A DNA stretch of 64,000 nucleotides, from contig DF237205.1 of NCBI GenBank assembly GCA_000708835.1, positions 56,601-120,600 of the forward strand, written 5' to 3'. Made by a program: the position numbers and the translations under genes. Every line of letters begins with the position of its first letter. Position 1 is the first letter of the stretch. Origin of the DNA: Klebsormidium nitens (taxonomy: Eukaryota > Streptophyta > Klebsormidiophyceae > Klebsormidiales > Klebsormidiaceae). The notes beneath the pieces are model-generated. The model searched no databases. It was not told the DNA's origin and saw nothing but the letters and a program-made list of their open reading frames with translations. Positions 38,001-48,512 of this stretch are shown piece after piece.

Positions 38001-41000
38001 CCTTTCCTTTCTTCTCCACGTTCATATTCTGCTTTTTAAAATTCTACGTCCCGTCCCCTTGTCGCTGCGCGGTGGCATGCCAGTCCGTGCAGGACTTGAA
38101 CAGTAAAATTCAGTGGCGACTACTATTTTCACAGGATTGCTGACGTCATCGTCCCTCTGTGCAGGCAACCGGTACAGTCACGCGAGCGGGTTTGCAAGGA
38201 TCATGGAGGATGGGTTGGCCCGGAATCTGCTACAAGTAAGGTTTCTCTCCTCTCGCTTTTCGATGTGGTTTTAAATCTCGTACGGTTGTCCCGCAATGCT
38301 TGTTCTGGTGGGCGGGGAAGATACGGTATTGACGGCATGTGCGCCGTTCGATGGTCAAAGAGCGGGCTATCGGACGACGGAAATAAAGGCTGTACGTGAT
38401 TATTATGCAAGTCAGCACAGCCCTTTAGTTTTGCAATTCAAATAGGCTCCGCAGGCTCATACCTCGAGTCTGAGATTGCAGGTGAGAGGTCGCTACTTTC
38501 AGTTCCAAGAAATGCTTCCACTCATCACCCCAGCCTGTAAGTGCAGGTGGGAATACGCTCCATTACGGGCGAGGGCCGTGCACAGGCCAAGAAGCACTCC
38601 GTGCAGTTCCTTTCATTTGGCAAGTGGGAATGGGCTCCGTAAAGGCTTTTAAACACATAATCCATGTGTCAACTTCAGGTGGGAATACGCTCCATCACGG
38701 GCGAGGGCCGCGCGCAGGCCAACAAGCACCCTTCTTAGCATCTCGCGAGTGGGAAAAGGCCCCGTGAAACATTCTCGCTTACGTTTGAAGTCTTGGTTCT
38801 CAGGTGGGAATACGCTCAATCACGGGCGAGGGCCGCGCGCAGGCCAAGAAATTTGGTGTACGCCAGTTCGAGATGCACTCGTACGAGGACCACCGGGAGT
38901 ACCTGGAAAACCTGACGCTCGGGGAAGGCTGCGCCGGCGTCTATGTCTCCATCGACGTCGACTGTCTAGACCCTGCGTATGCGCCAGGTGGGTTCGACGG
39001 GTTTGAACTTTTTCTAGAATCAGTATCTTTTGTCTCTATGTTTTCGTGGCAGCTTTTCTGTTCTGTAATTGCAAAATGTCTGCGAAAGGTGACGCTTTGA
39101 GAAGGCTGCTCTGGCGTTGGTCGCTCCATCGACGTCGACTGTCTAGACCCTGCGTACGCGTCAGGTGGGTTCGATGAGTCGATCCTATTCTGAGATTAGT
39201 TTCTTTTCCTATTCGATTTGTTTCTTGTTTATGTTTCCTGGCAGCTTTACTGTTGTCTAATTGCAAAATATCTGCGAAAGTTGACGATCGGGAAGGGCTG
39301 CGCCGGCGTCTATACGTCCATCGATGTCGATTGTCTAGACCCTGCGTACGCGCCAGGTGGGTTTGATGGATTCGATCCCATTCTGCGATTATTTCCTTTT
39401 TGTATTTTATTGTCTTTTTCTGTTTGGCAGCTTTTCTATTCTGCATTTGCAAAGTACCTGCGGCAGGTGACGCTGGGAGCGGGCTGGCGCAGCTTTATCG
39501 ACGTCGATTGTCTAGACACTGCGTATGCGCGAGGGGGCAAAACGGGTTTCTAAATACGGTTCCTAAATCAATCTCCTTCCCTTAAATTACTTCTTTCTTT
39601 CTTTTTGCGCTAGTACTTCTTTTGCGTCAGTGATCGTGCGGCTTGTCTGCAAAAGCTGACGGTCCGGAAGGGCTGCGCCGGCCTCTGATCTCCATCGACG
39701 TCGGCTGCCCGGAACCTATGTCCGCGCCAGGTAGGCAAACTGGAATCGAGACTGTCAGGCTTTTCCCTTTTGTTCTTTCCGTTTATTCTGCACGAGCTCA
39801 ACCCGGTATTTCAACCCGGTAATTCCGGTTTTATTGACGAAGAGTGACGCTGTTGGAGGGCTGGGCCGGCATTTATTTCTCCGTTGCAATTGATTGTCTG
39901 GACCCTGCGTTCGTGCCAGGTGGGCAGCTGGGATTGGGGTTGCTTCTTTAGCGTAAAACAATCAGCGGGTTTGCCGCCTACCAGCAAAAGATGACGCTCG
40001 GGGAGGGTCAGCTGGCATGCACACGTTCATCGACGTCGAAAGTTTCTAGACCCGGCGTTTGTACCAGGTGTGAAAGGCGGCGCAGATCATCCGCATAACC
40101 CCAGTGGTACTCTTCATCTAGTAGTAAAGAACCGCATAAACAGAAGGGGAGACGTCGAGCATATCAGGGCTCTTTTTTATTTCACCCGAGCGTAACCCCT
40201 TACCTGATCCTGCGCATTGTCTCCAAATCTCTGGGGTTGATGAAAGCTGACACTGCAAAAAGACATCATTGCATCTTGGTACAATTCAGCGCTTTTTGAA
40301 CTTGACTGCAAAGGCTTAGGCCGAGGGGCGGTGGTGCAGCGAATTTCGCACCCCTCCATGCAAATCGGTCGCGATCAGAAGCATTCACGCCAAGTACGAG
40401 TGTTGAGAAAAGTGTTCTGCAAGCTCCATCGTATCGTTGACCACTTGCCGCTCCAGATTTCGGCGAGATCCTGCGCGTGGATTCCCGTCCCTCAACCGAC
40501 CGGGGATTGTTGAATACACGTGTACTTTGCATACCACCTTCTTGCGCAAGCATACGCTGCAGCTCACTTTTCAAAAGTTGACACGTGTCGCTTCGCGCAG
40601 GCATCTCGCACCACGAGCCCGGCGGCATGTCCTTCCGTGACGTCATGAACGTGCTGCACAACCTCAAGGGGAACATTATTGGCGCTGACGTCGTCGAGTA
40701 CAACCCGCAACGGGACCGAGACTGTGAGTTTTCTCGCCGTTGATGGTTCTGCATGCGGATCGCCCCGTTTGGACGTAGCAGAGCACGCTCGAAGAAATTC
40801 CAGGTTTAGCCAACGACCGAGTCTGCGAAATAATCTGCACTGTGCACCGGTCGTCAAAACCGGGCCACAGGGAGGCATGAGTTCAAAGCTGAAAAGGTTA
40901 AGTTCTCCCGTTCGGACGAGTTAGAGTGGGGTCTCCACCTGGATTGAAGGGTGGCGCGAAGTGTTTGCGGTTCGTCTCGAAGCAGCATTCTCCCTGCCTC

Positions 41001-41760
41001 TTCAGGGTGCAATGAGCTTAGACGTCCCCCTGATTTACAGCAGGGAAAGCAGGGTAGCGAAAGCCACAATCAATCAAAGCGAATTACACTAACCGTAAGG
41101 AGCGACCGCGAAAGCGACATTCCTGTTCTCTCGTCGCCAGAAATGGTTCCTTTGCCGCTTCGTCTGAAGGATGCGTCGTATGGCTCTGACGGTACCCACC
41201 CTAGCGTTTCGCCCGCTAGTTTCATGCTTTGCTTCCCGGTGTTGTCCTTCTCGTAAGCTCTTTATCGACGCCCGCCGTAATCCCTGCGCCCGGTTAGTTG
41301 AAAGGAACCATGCTGCTGCCCGTGCTGCTGCCCGTAAGAGTGTCTCTATTAACAGCTTGTGGACTCGTGTCTTCCGGCGTCACTTCGGTGCTTAATGAGA
41401 GGGAAACGTGGCTTGTGCCGCGAGGCAAAACTGCACAAATTTCAGGAGAGGAGGTGTGGTGATGCCCTTTTGAGTGTTCCTGTCCTGGCGGAGCAGAACG
41501 GCCCGCCTAGAAAGTCTTTGAGTGTATCTACGGTACACTGCCAGCGAGGATTAATAGTGCCGAAGTCTATAGGAAGGCAAGGACGCATACCCTCGGCGCC
41601 TTGTCTAAAGTCAAGCGAAAAAGCAACCCCCGTATGGCCAGGAGAGGAGTAGAACGTCAGATTTGTCCATGCTGACCCTCGCTTCGCTTGTGCTGCAGCA
41701 ATGACGGCGATGGTGGCCGCCAAGTTTGTCCGGGAGCTGGCAGCTAAGATGGCGAAGTAA
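35085..41760 (+). CDS. Plant-type arginase (ureohydrolase)
   Basis: Predicted binuclear Mn enzyme hydrolysing L-arginine to ornithine and urea; plant members are mitochondrial, some with agmatinase activity. Exons 35085-35553, 36307-36512, 36975-37113, 38165-38235, 38804-38987, 40601-40723 and 41699-41760 sum to 1254 bases, 418 codons with stop. Seen: GLPLGHNSSF, MGGDHS (about residue 235), FDAHPDMYDCF (about 262), VSIDVDCLDPAYAPG (about 344-352), EPGGMSFRDVMN, GADVVEYNPQRD and a C-terminal MTAMVAAKFVREL helix; these carry all expected metal ligands. The first about 90 residues are Ser/Gln/Arg-rich and look like a mitochondrial presequence. They include the repeat QGFSRGL.TDA twice. Introns 1, 2, 3, 4 and 5 hold the degenerate copies of exon edges listed separately. 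Agmatinase is the main alternative, but the N-terminal helix pattern is plant arginase. Confidence 0.95.
35212..35370 (+). repeat. In-exon duplication in the arginase presequence
   Basis: The stretch coding QGFSRGLCTDA near 35216 recurs as QGFSRGLSTDA near 35336, 120 bp later in the same frame, sharing caagggtttagcaggggttt. The Gln/Ser-rich residues between them look like further short repeats. This lengthens the presequence without touching the catalytic domain. Confidence 0.88.
36131..36240 (+). repeat. Decayed copy of the 5' edge of arginase exon 2
   Basis: The sequence gccag/GCCCTGCGTTT at 36141 copies the real exon 2 start at 36307 (ctag/GCCCTGCGTTTGCC), 166 bp away. It keeps the acceptor and about 70 similar bases, including gtgccacagcaccaactc. 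The copy loses similarity after about residue 25 of the exon and reads into unrelated sequence. Confidence 0.9.
36625..36850 (+). repeat. Two weak copies of the 5' part of arginase exon 3
   Basis: The exon 3 stretch tggcgaccactcagtgacgt at 37001 is echoed at 36634 (tggcgaccactcgactcgt) and near 36813 (ggcgccactcggtgactcgt). The two echoes also resemble each other downstream (caat.ctcc). Spacings are about 178 and 189 bp. The matches are short, so this is less certain than the other echoes. Confidence 0.55.
37285..37645 (+). repeat. Three decayed copies of the 3' edge of arginase exon 3
   Basis: The exon end coding HPDMYDCFEG and its donor gtgcgcgc are copied with donor positions near 37323, 37489 and 37629. 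They share tacgactgcttc or ccgactgcttcgaa followed by a (g)gtgcgcg-like donor. Spacings are about 210, 165 and 140 bp. Only the second keeps cttcgaag/gtgcgcgc exactly. Confidence 0.85.
38541..38770 (+). repeat. Two copies (plus fragments) of the 5' edge of arginase exon 5
   Basis: Copies start at 38547 and 38679, each directly after a CAG acceptor, and reproduce gtgggaatacgctc.at.acgggcgagggccg and the next dozen bases of the exon at 38804. The nearer copy differs at about three of 48 positions. Both run into stop codons (TAA, TAG) shortly after the similarity ends. Shorter gtgggaa..g fragments lie between them. Spacings are 132 and 125 bp. Confidence 0.92.
39085..40075 (+). repeat. Six-copy array of the 3' edge of arginase exon 5
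   Basis: The exon end coding the Mn-site SIDVDCLDPAYAPG and its donor GTGGG is repeated downstream, with donor positions near 39164, 39356, 39533, 39730, 39919 and 40067 (real donor 38987). The core is atcgacgtcgactgtctagac followed by cctgcgt..gcgccag. Spacings are 177, 192, 177, 197, 189 and 148 bp. Five of six keep a GT after the exon end. Between them lie intron-like T-rich stretches, so each unit contains exon edge plus intron. Confidence 0.95.
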
Positions 41761-44069
41761 TATGAGGTTAAAATGAGAGCGTTACCCAAAAGCGAAGGGA
41801 GAACATAACAAGCATAACTATGAGATTGGATAATCTTGAGAACCCACCGGCCTTAGACAGGGAACGAGAGAAGAAGAGCGCAAGCACCAAGTTTTGTCTC
41901 GAGTTGTCCCGTGCGAATTAGGGTTTTGGACGGGTAGTGCTTACGATCGGACTCGACAGTGAGATTGATGCATTGTCTCTTCCGGCGATTGAATCCTGAT
42001 GAATTGCAGGCGACAGCGAAACTTCAAGGTCGGCAGTTTGCCCGGCACTGTACGGATCTTTCAAGTCGTTGCCGTCGAATTGAATTGATCGTACAGAAAG
42101 TATGTTAAATCTGGATAAAAGATGTCCTCTGCCGCGTGCGCAGTTGAGCTTCGTAATCTGACTTTCCGCGAACTCCAGGAAAGGTTTGCTATGAACCATG
42201 GTCACCGGGTGCCAAGGTAACATGACAAATGCAAATTGACCAAATGCCAATCAAGTGCGTAGCTGGTCCGGTATGGGCACGCCGTGGCACTCACACACCT
42301 TCGAATGCGATGATGTGCTCGGGCCGGAAACTGAGTCAGATTTGCATAGATTAAATCATAAAACCTCAGCCTCGATCTTCATCGTCGAGATATATGTTTC
42401 AGTCATTATATGTGACTAGTACCATGATCAAAAAGCTGCAGATTGATCATCTGCAATGGCACTTTGCGGATCAGATCACTGACCTTTGATTGCCGCCGCG
42501 CCGTTGATGAAGACTTCGACGGTGCCAGAGGCATGACACAGATCATGGCGCGCAAATCGATCGCGTGCACATGGTGCAACCGTTCACAAAGTTCGTTTTG
42601 TCGACGGTCTGATATTTCAATGACCCCGGCCTCAAGCATGAGAATGGTTTATACAAGTGACCGTCGACTTTTTAGAACAATCGCGTACTCCACTATAATC
42701 AATTTGATCAATTGTCACGGATCCAGGCTTAAAATCACGATAATGGATCCAAGTCGCAGTTCCAGAGCTTGTGTTTGGGCGCAATTTCAAGAGTTACTAA
42801 CTTAAGTTCGGTCTGCAACAAGATTACAAAATGCACATGATATAGCCTTGTCGACTTGTCGATTCCCTTGAAAAGCGGATAGCATGTTAAGATTCTGGGC
42901 GGCCGGTCAAGCACAGGCAAGTTTAAACAGGCTCTGGTCACTGTTCAAAGCCACTGAGAGGGCTTCAGGCTTCTCAGGACGGATACTTCGATGGACCTCA
43001 CTGAGTCCGACGTCACGTCGCTCAGCTTCCTATATTAGAGGGGCGACTTCCTTGCCACTTATCCGGTCAGCATTGTCTTTGCCTCAAAGACCGTCGATAC
43101 CGTTTAGTGACCCTTAGCTTTAGTATTGGCGTTCCTGCATCTACACATGGCGAGGTGCATGTAGAAAATTCAGTCTCAGTTTTCCATACGTCATCAATTG
43201 GGCAGTCGGAACTGCTGAACCTGCTGTGGGTATCCAACATGGTACCCGACTGAGGACCAAGAGGATCGAGCAGGAGGGGGAGGCTAGGTGTGCTTTCAGG
43301 CGACTTTGTTGAACCTAATCGCAGTTTTACCTTAATTGGACCAGTCGCTGGAGAATCAGCCGTTCAACAACCATTCATCAGCGGCTCACCTCCAAACCGG
43401 TGAATTGCCTTTTAGCAAACAAGCAACATCCGTTTCGCGACTTTTAAACATCAATGGCTAGCAACTGATCTCGTGACTATTTTGCAGCTAGCTTGAGCAC
43501 CGTATTGAATTGCAAATCACCTTTCAGCAAGTGTCGAGGGCCGTTGACTGATCGATTGATCAAACCTGATCACTTGGATATAGTTGACATAAATTTCACT
43601 GATACAAGCGTCAATTCGAAGCAGTCTAACATCGAGCGGACGTTGGCGTGATCATTGATCGGACCGCCCCCCCGTGGCAAAAATTCTTCGCCATAGTCGA
43701 TGCATCTGTGGCTGATCATTTGAAAAGACTGAAACGTACATGATATATAAAGGTGAGCTGGGCAGAGATTTGTAAATGCTCATACAAGTGCAGGCCAACA
43801 AGAAAAAGCCGCACTATTTCAGTAAAGACATCAGGTTATTACTTTCCTGGTGTCAAATGACATACCAGCTGAACTTCATACCAAACGGACCCTGAGGAAT
43901 GTTTGAAAAACTTTCATCGACCGAGTCGCAGAGGCTGCTAGTAGAGCTACTGCAACTCTCACATAGTTTCTACTCATGTCACTTACATTAACGCGATCAA
44001 TGTTACGCAAACATGTTCAAGTGCGAACGCTATGATCGTGACATCCTTAATCACTGGGCGTATTAAAAC
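41761..44069. other. Intergenic region, no gene recognised
   Basis: About 2.3 kb with only short frames, rich in gatc and tgcatg-like words. It should begin with the arginase 3' UTR. No tRNA, repeat array or conserved motif is seen. Confidence 0.45.
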
Positions 44070-44285
44070 TTATCTTTCAGGCTTTGCTTTTCTGAAGAGC
44101 TTGAAACAAGCGAAGCTCTCAAAGTAGTTAGCCACCTTCCTGTGCATCTCCTCATCCCTCCTCTTCTTCTCCATTTTCTCCGCTTTTTGTACCTCCATGT
44201 ATCTCACGTATGCTTCATGTATTGCCGTGATTTCGCTCTCCGTTGTCCGTATTTCTCCACGAGAATCTGGTGAAGTGCCTCCCAT
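44070..44285 (-). CDS. Small charged helical ORF, unrecognised
   Basis: A 71-codon frame with ATG and stop, no intron. The translation is almost entirely a charged amphipathic helix (for example VQKAEKMEKKRRDEEMHRK) ending in a Cys/Lys/Arg tail. It reads like a genuine coiled-coil fragment, perhaps the C-terminal tail of a transposon-derived protein, but no family is recognised. A CAG acceptor-like site just upstream of the ATG means it could also be a last exon. Confidence 0.4.
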   Translation of the reverse strand: MGGTSPDSRGEIRTTESEITAIHEAYVRYMEVQKAEKMEKKRRDEEMHRKVANYFESFACFKLFRKAKPER

Positions 44286-45121
44286 CCTGGTTGCACCTCA
44301 GGTTTACTCACTACTAGCAAGCTTTAGCAGATCTGTGTCAAAATATCATTTGATGTTCTTTCACTTCTCTGAGACCCCCCAGTGGGGGCCGTGGCGGCAA
44401 GCTTCTGGTCGGCCCCGTCCGGTGCTCCCAGACCTTTCAGGAATCAGAGTCAGTGGAAAGAGCGTTGTTCTCGGCTGCCGACGATCCTTTGCGCGGACAT
44501 TTGCCACGGAGACACTTATCCGAGAGTGCAGCTAGCCCCGGGCGCCGCGCGCCGCGGCGCCTACAGTCACGCGGCGGCCGCGCCAGGTAATGACCGCGGA
44601 ACTGCGGCGGGCGCCTCAGCTGGCCCGAGGTTTGGGGTTTTGGTCGGTACTCGCGACCGTGGAGTTTTAGCGAACGACTACCGTTGCTTTGTGTGATCAT
44701 CGGACGGGTTCAAAACCGTTGCTATGTCAACCGTCGATCGATTGCCGGATCGAACCGCTACTCAGGGCCGAGGATCCTAACGGGCAGAAGGTTAGCGCTG
44801 CTGGTTGACTGGACCCCCTGGTTAGGGTTTGGGCAGCCTGACGCTGCCTGAGGGCAACAGCTCACGTTATGCATGCGGCCTGAGGCCCGAGGGGAAGGAG
44901 GCAGCGAACACAGGAAAGAGCAAGAAAGCGGGCGGATTGAAAGGCGGTGGAAAGAAGACGGGGACTGTTACAGACCGCTCCATCCTTTGTGCTAGTTGCA
45001 GGGCCGAGGCTTTGCAGACAGGCTGCTCGCCAGCTGTGCAGCGAGCAAGTTTCCCGCAGCCTGACGTTCTTCGCTGCATTCTGCTGATCAGAGCCCTGTC
45101 TGCAATCACACCGCTTCCAAG
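44286..45121. other. GC-rich upstream region of POLD4
   Basis: A very GC-rich patch around 44510-44600 (ccccgggcgccgcgcgccgcggcg) suggests a CpG-rich promoter. The open frames here are by-products of that composition. No separate gene is recognised. Confidence 0.5.
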
Positions 45122-47441
45122 ATGAGCTCCCAAAAATCTCTGGGCGACTTCTTCCAGCTGCGGAAGCCCCGTGGGGCCGCCGCTGGCGGCCGGAAACAGT
45201 CGAAGCTCAGCCAGAGCAGCCAGGCCGCCAGCCGGGAGGAACAGAAATCCGCTCAACCGGCAAATGATGGGTTTCTTGAGGCAGAGTTGGATGTGCGGCA
45301 AGCGACAGGGAGGGAGGGGGCGAGCTTGGGGTCCGTGGGGGCATACGGGCTGGAAGCAAGCGACGGTAAGAAAGGGCACCGGGCAACCCTGAGAAGCAGG
45401 GGATGGACAGGTGGCAGCCTCTTTGCAGTGACATTGTCCACAGCGACTTCAGGAGTTTCCGAATCTAGCAAGAAATTGGCGGGTTGGATTCCCCCTCCAT
45501 AGCTGGTGTCTTTTGGAGTGCTCTGTTCCGTATTACAGCGAGCTGGTTTTCTGTGATGTGCGTATCAAAGCGGGCGGGCAGCATCTGGTTACATCAGTGG
45601 GCAGTCGGAGGCGGTTCCTATGTGCTTCGGATGGCGACTAATTTGGGTGCAGTATTTCATGTGCCCCACCTCTGTCGCCACAGAATGTGCCCACTGGAAT
45701 CTTTTTTTCGAGATGGAAGCGCGGAAAGCCTATCTGCATCATAGGAAGGACAGATTATAAGTAGCAGTTCTGGTTCACAGGGTGCCTGGGGTGGGCTTTG
45801 ACTGGACCCCTGAACTGCAGAATGAGCGTGACGCTCAAAGCGCAGTCAACAGATTCTGTCAGCGTTACTTGGCGGGTGTCCAAAGACGGGATTTGACTTC
45901 CTTCAAAGTCTGCAAGCCTCTCAAATGGCCCTTTCGGGCCCGCCTTCGGAAGTTCTGCGATTGCAATTGCTTCGCACTGTGCGCTCCATCCCACTGGCAT
46001 GTGCGGAAGACTTCGACAGCTGGCGCTTATTGTGCGCAGCATCGTAGCGCGTTGTGTCCACCGATGTTGCAGCCGACTTTGTGAATTATGCCGACTGGGT
46101 GGAATCAAAGGATTGTAGACACTCTTATAGACAGCCTCTTGAGTTCCACTTGGGGAATATCAGAGCATGTAAGGAAGGAGGATGTCAGGCTTTCTGAAGT
46201 GACTTGACCAGTGACATCGTGTCTTCAACTCTTAGTGTGATGAGAAGTTGGTTGACCTTGCAATGCAGATTGCCCCCCAGCCACGCGGTTGCTTGACCCA
46301 TCTCTATCACGTGGTGAAGTGTTGGCGTCAGGATTAAGCAAGCTGAAGGCGATTTAATGTGTGGTGTTGGCAAAAGCCTTGGGGGACAGAGCATCATTCC
46401 AGGCAGATTTTTGAGGTCCAGCATGCACCGTGCCGTCTCCTTGAGGGGAATGATCAAACTTCCCAAGACAACCTAGCCTAACCAGATGACTGGATTGCAT
46501 TTCCGTTTCGGAACTTACATGTTCAGTTTCTCTCTCCTCTTGTACCTACTGTAGTTGTTCTCGGCAAGCCCTTGCTTGCCCGAATTTCATAAGGCATACC
46601 CTGTACGCATAATCAAACATTCGACGGCTTTGCCTTGATCGGTGATGGCTTCTTGGAAAATTTTCTGATCTTCTTTTCTGTTGAAGATTTCATGAGCTTT
46701 TTGGGGCCTTGGCGCAGTCCAGCCTAGAGTGTGTTAACATCTGCACACTCACGTAGCCACTGCTATCTACGTTCCATATTACTTCAAGTTGGGGCTGCGG
46801 TGGTTTCGAACTTCTCTGTTCCAGATTGCTGATTGGCCGGATTGTATCATTCCTTCCTTGTACGTCACTTCAGCACAGACAGTGGGGCGTAAGAATCGCT
46901 TGAGGGCGGAGCTTTTAGAATTCTCCTTACTGAAACGGGCAGTGCATCGCAGTGACCAGTATCCTGCACTAAGTACAGCTTTTGATTCACAGACTGGTCC
47001 AAAACGCGTCTCACCTCTTTCTGTTTGATATCGCCTTAACAAGAAGGAGTTTATTCTGCGGATTTGATCTGTAATCCAAGCCGGTTCCACTCCCTTTCGT
47101 GACGGCATCTAGGGTCAGAAGAAGGTTCAAAACGCATCTCACGTTTTCCAGTTCATCATCTCAATCATCTCAACCAGATTCCCGCAGTCATCCGCTCAAA
47201 AGGCAGGTCTGAGACTCAAACTTCCTGCTTCTTCCTTTTCTTCGCAGAGGACGAGGTAGACCCCGCGGAGCAGATGCTTCGGGACTTCGATCTCGACTAC
47301 AAGTTCGGGCCGTGCCTATCCACCACGCGCTTAGAGCGGTGGGAACGGGCGGAGCGTCTCGGGCTCCATCCCCCTAAAGCAGTGAAGCAACTTTTACACG
47401 CCGGAGAGAGGAACGAGTGCCTGTGGGCCGGACGAGTTTGA
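45122..47441 (+). CDS. POLD4: DNA polymerase delta subunit 4 (p12)
   Basis: Smallest subunit of nuclear DNA polymerase delta, stabilising the complex and contacting PCNA. Exons 45122-45365 and 47248-47441 join in phase to 145 residues. Seen: an N-terminal PCNA-binding box QKSLGDFF (residues 4-11), a Lys/Ser/Gln-rich linker, then the conserved family C-terminus AEQMLRDFDLDYKFGPC followed by the TRLERWERAERLGLHPP helix and a terminal ECLW. Length fits a slightly long member (human about 107) because of the linker. The single intron is 1.9 kb, with no exon echo seen. The C-terminus ends a few residues after ECLW, somewhat different from the animal WHLYPL end. Confidence 0.93.
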
Positions 47442-48512
47442 GTTAGCGTGCTTCGGATTGTCTGTACATATGCTGCTTCGCACCAACTTTCATACGAGCT
47501 TGCTTGAACATGGATTTGGGTATTCCACAAACTCTTTTGCGGATCTAGTATTTTGCGCACTTATCAAAGAAAACTCTGACCCTTGATTCGTGTCTAACAA
47601 ACCGTTGAAAGCGCATTGAATCCATGTGAGCACACGAAGTTGCGTATAATGCTATTAATGCCTGATATATTGCGTCAGCTGCAAAGTCACGTATAAGTCA
47701 AACACCGTAAGCACTGCTGCGGCGGGGCCCACATTATTCAGATCAGCTGCCGCCGATTTTGGGCGAACCTGACCAGGTTCAATTACCCAAATCATGGCCG
47801 TTTGCGCAGCTCAGCAGCTACAATCTGATTGCCCATGCATGAGCCGAGCCGGAAATTTAGGATTTGCATCTAGGACTATGTTAATTCATACTGATTCAAT
47901 GGATAAGACGGGCAGTGACGTATATCATGTGCTATGACCGTCCGACGGCCTGCAACGAACATGCAACGGATCTAGTATAAATCCTGGCATATATTGCCCA
48001 TGTACACCGATGAGTTCGATGAATGCCGCGCGATGGCGCCGCCCGCTTATGAATTCAACTGCAAGCCTGACTCACGATCTGCATATGCTGACCGTCTGCA
48101 TACATTGGTTAGTGGGCTGCAGGGGCCGCAATCAAAAGTATGCGTTGGAGATAGTGACAGCTATATAATGCCGTCGGACGTGCTCAGTTCCATGGCAATG
48201 ACTGTATGATTGTCAGGCTTGGTCCGAACCACATAAGCATTGAGTCCACCCCTAAAAGTCGGATGTTGGAGACAATGTCACAGACATCATTTGGGCAGAA
48301 TGGTTCTCAGTGACCCTCAATGTCAACTACTCGACATCAAGGTCTGAGCTTTCAGAGGGGAGCAAAGCTGCAAGCTCCAAGATCTGCCACTCTTTGACTT
48401 TCATTAATTGACAATTGATTTAGTGCGACATGCTTCCAACTTAATTACTAACCTCAACACCTCTTTAAAACTTGTGTCAGCATCTTCAGCTTTGGTTGTC
48501 TGAGGCTATACT
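47442..48512. other. Intergenic region, no gene recognised
   Basis: Contains the 3' ends of two converging genes. One 71-codon frame at 47994-48209 has no recognisable feature. No structured element is seen. Confidence 0.45.

Noticed and set aside
37285-40075. Arginase intron copies as genuine alternative exons
   Set aside because: Most copies lack one splice site or contain stops and frame breaks, so they are treated as decayed repeats unless RNA shows otherwise.
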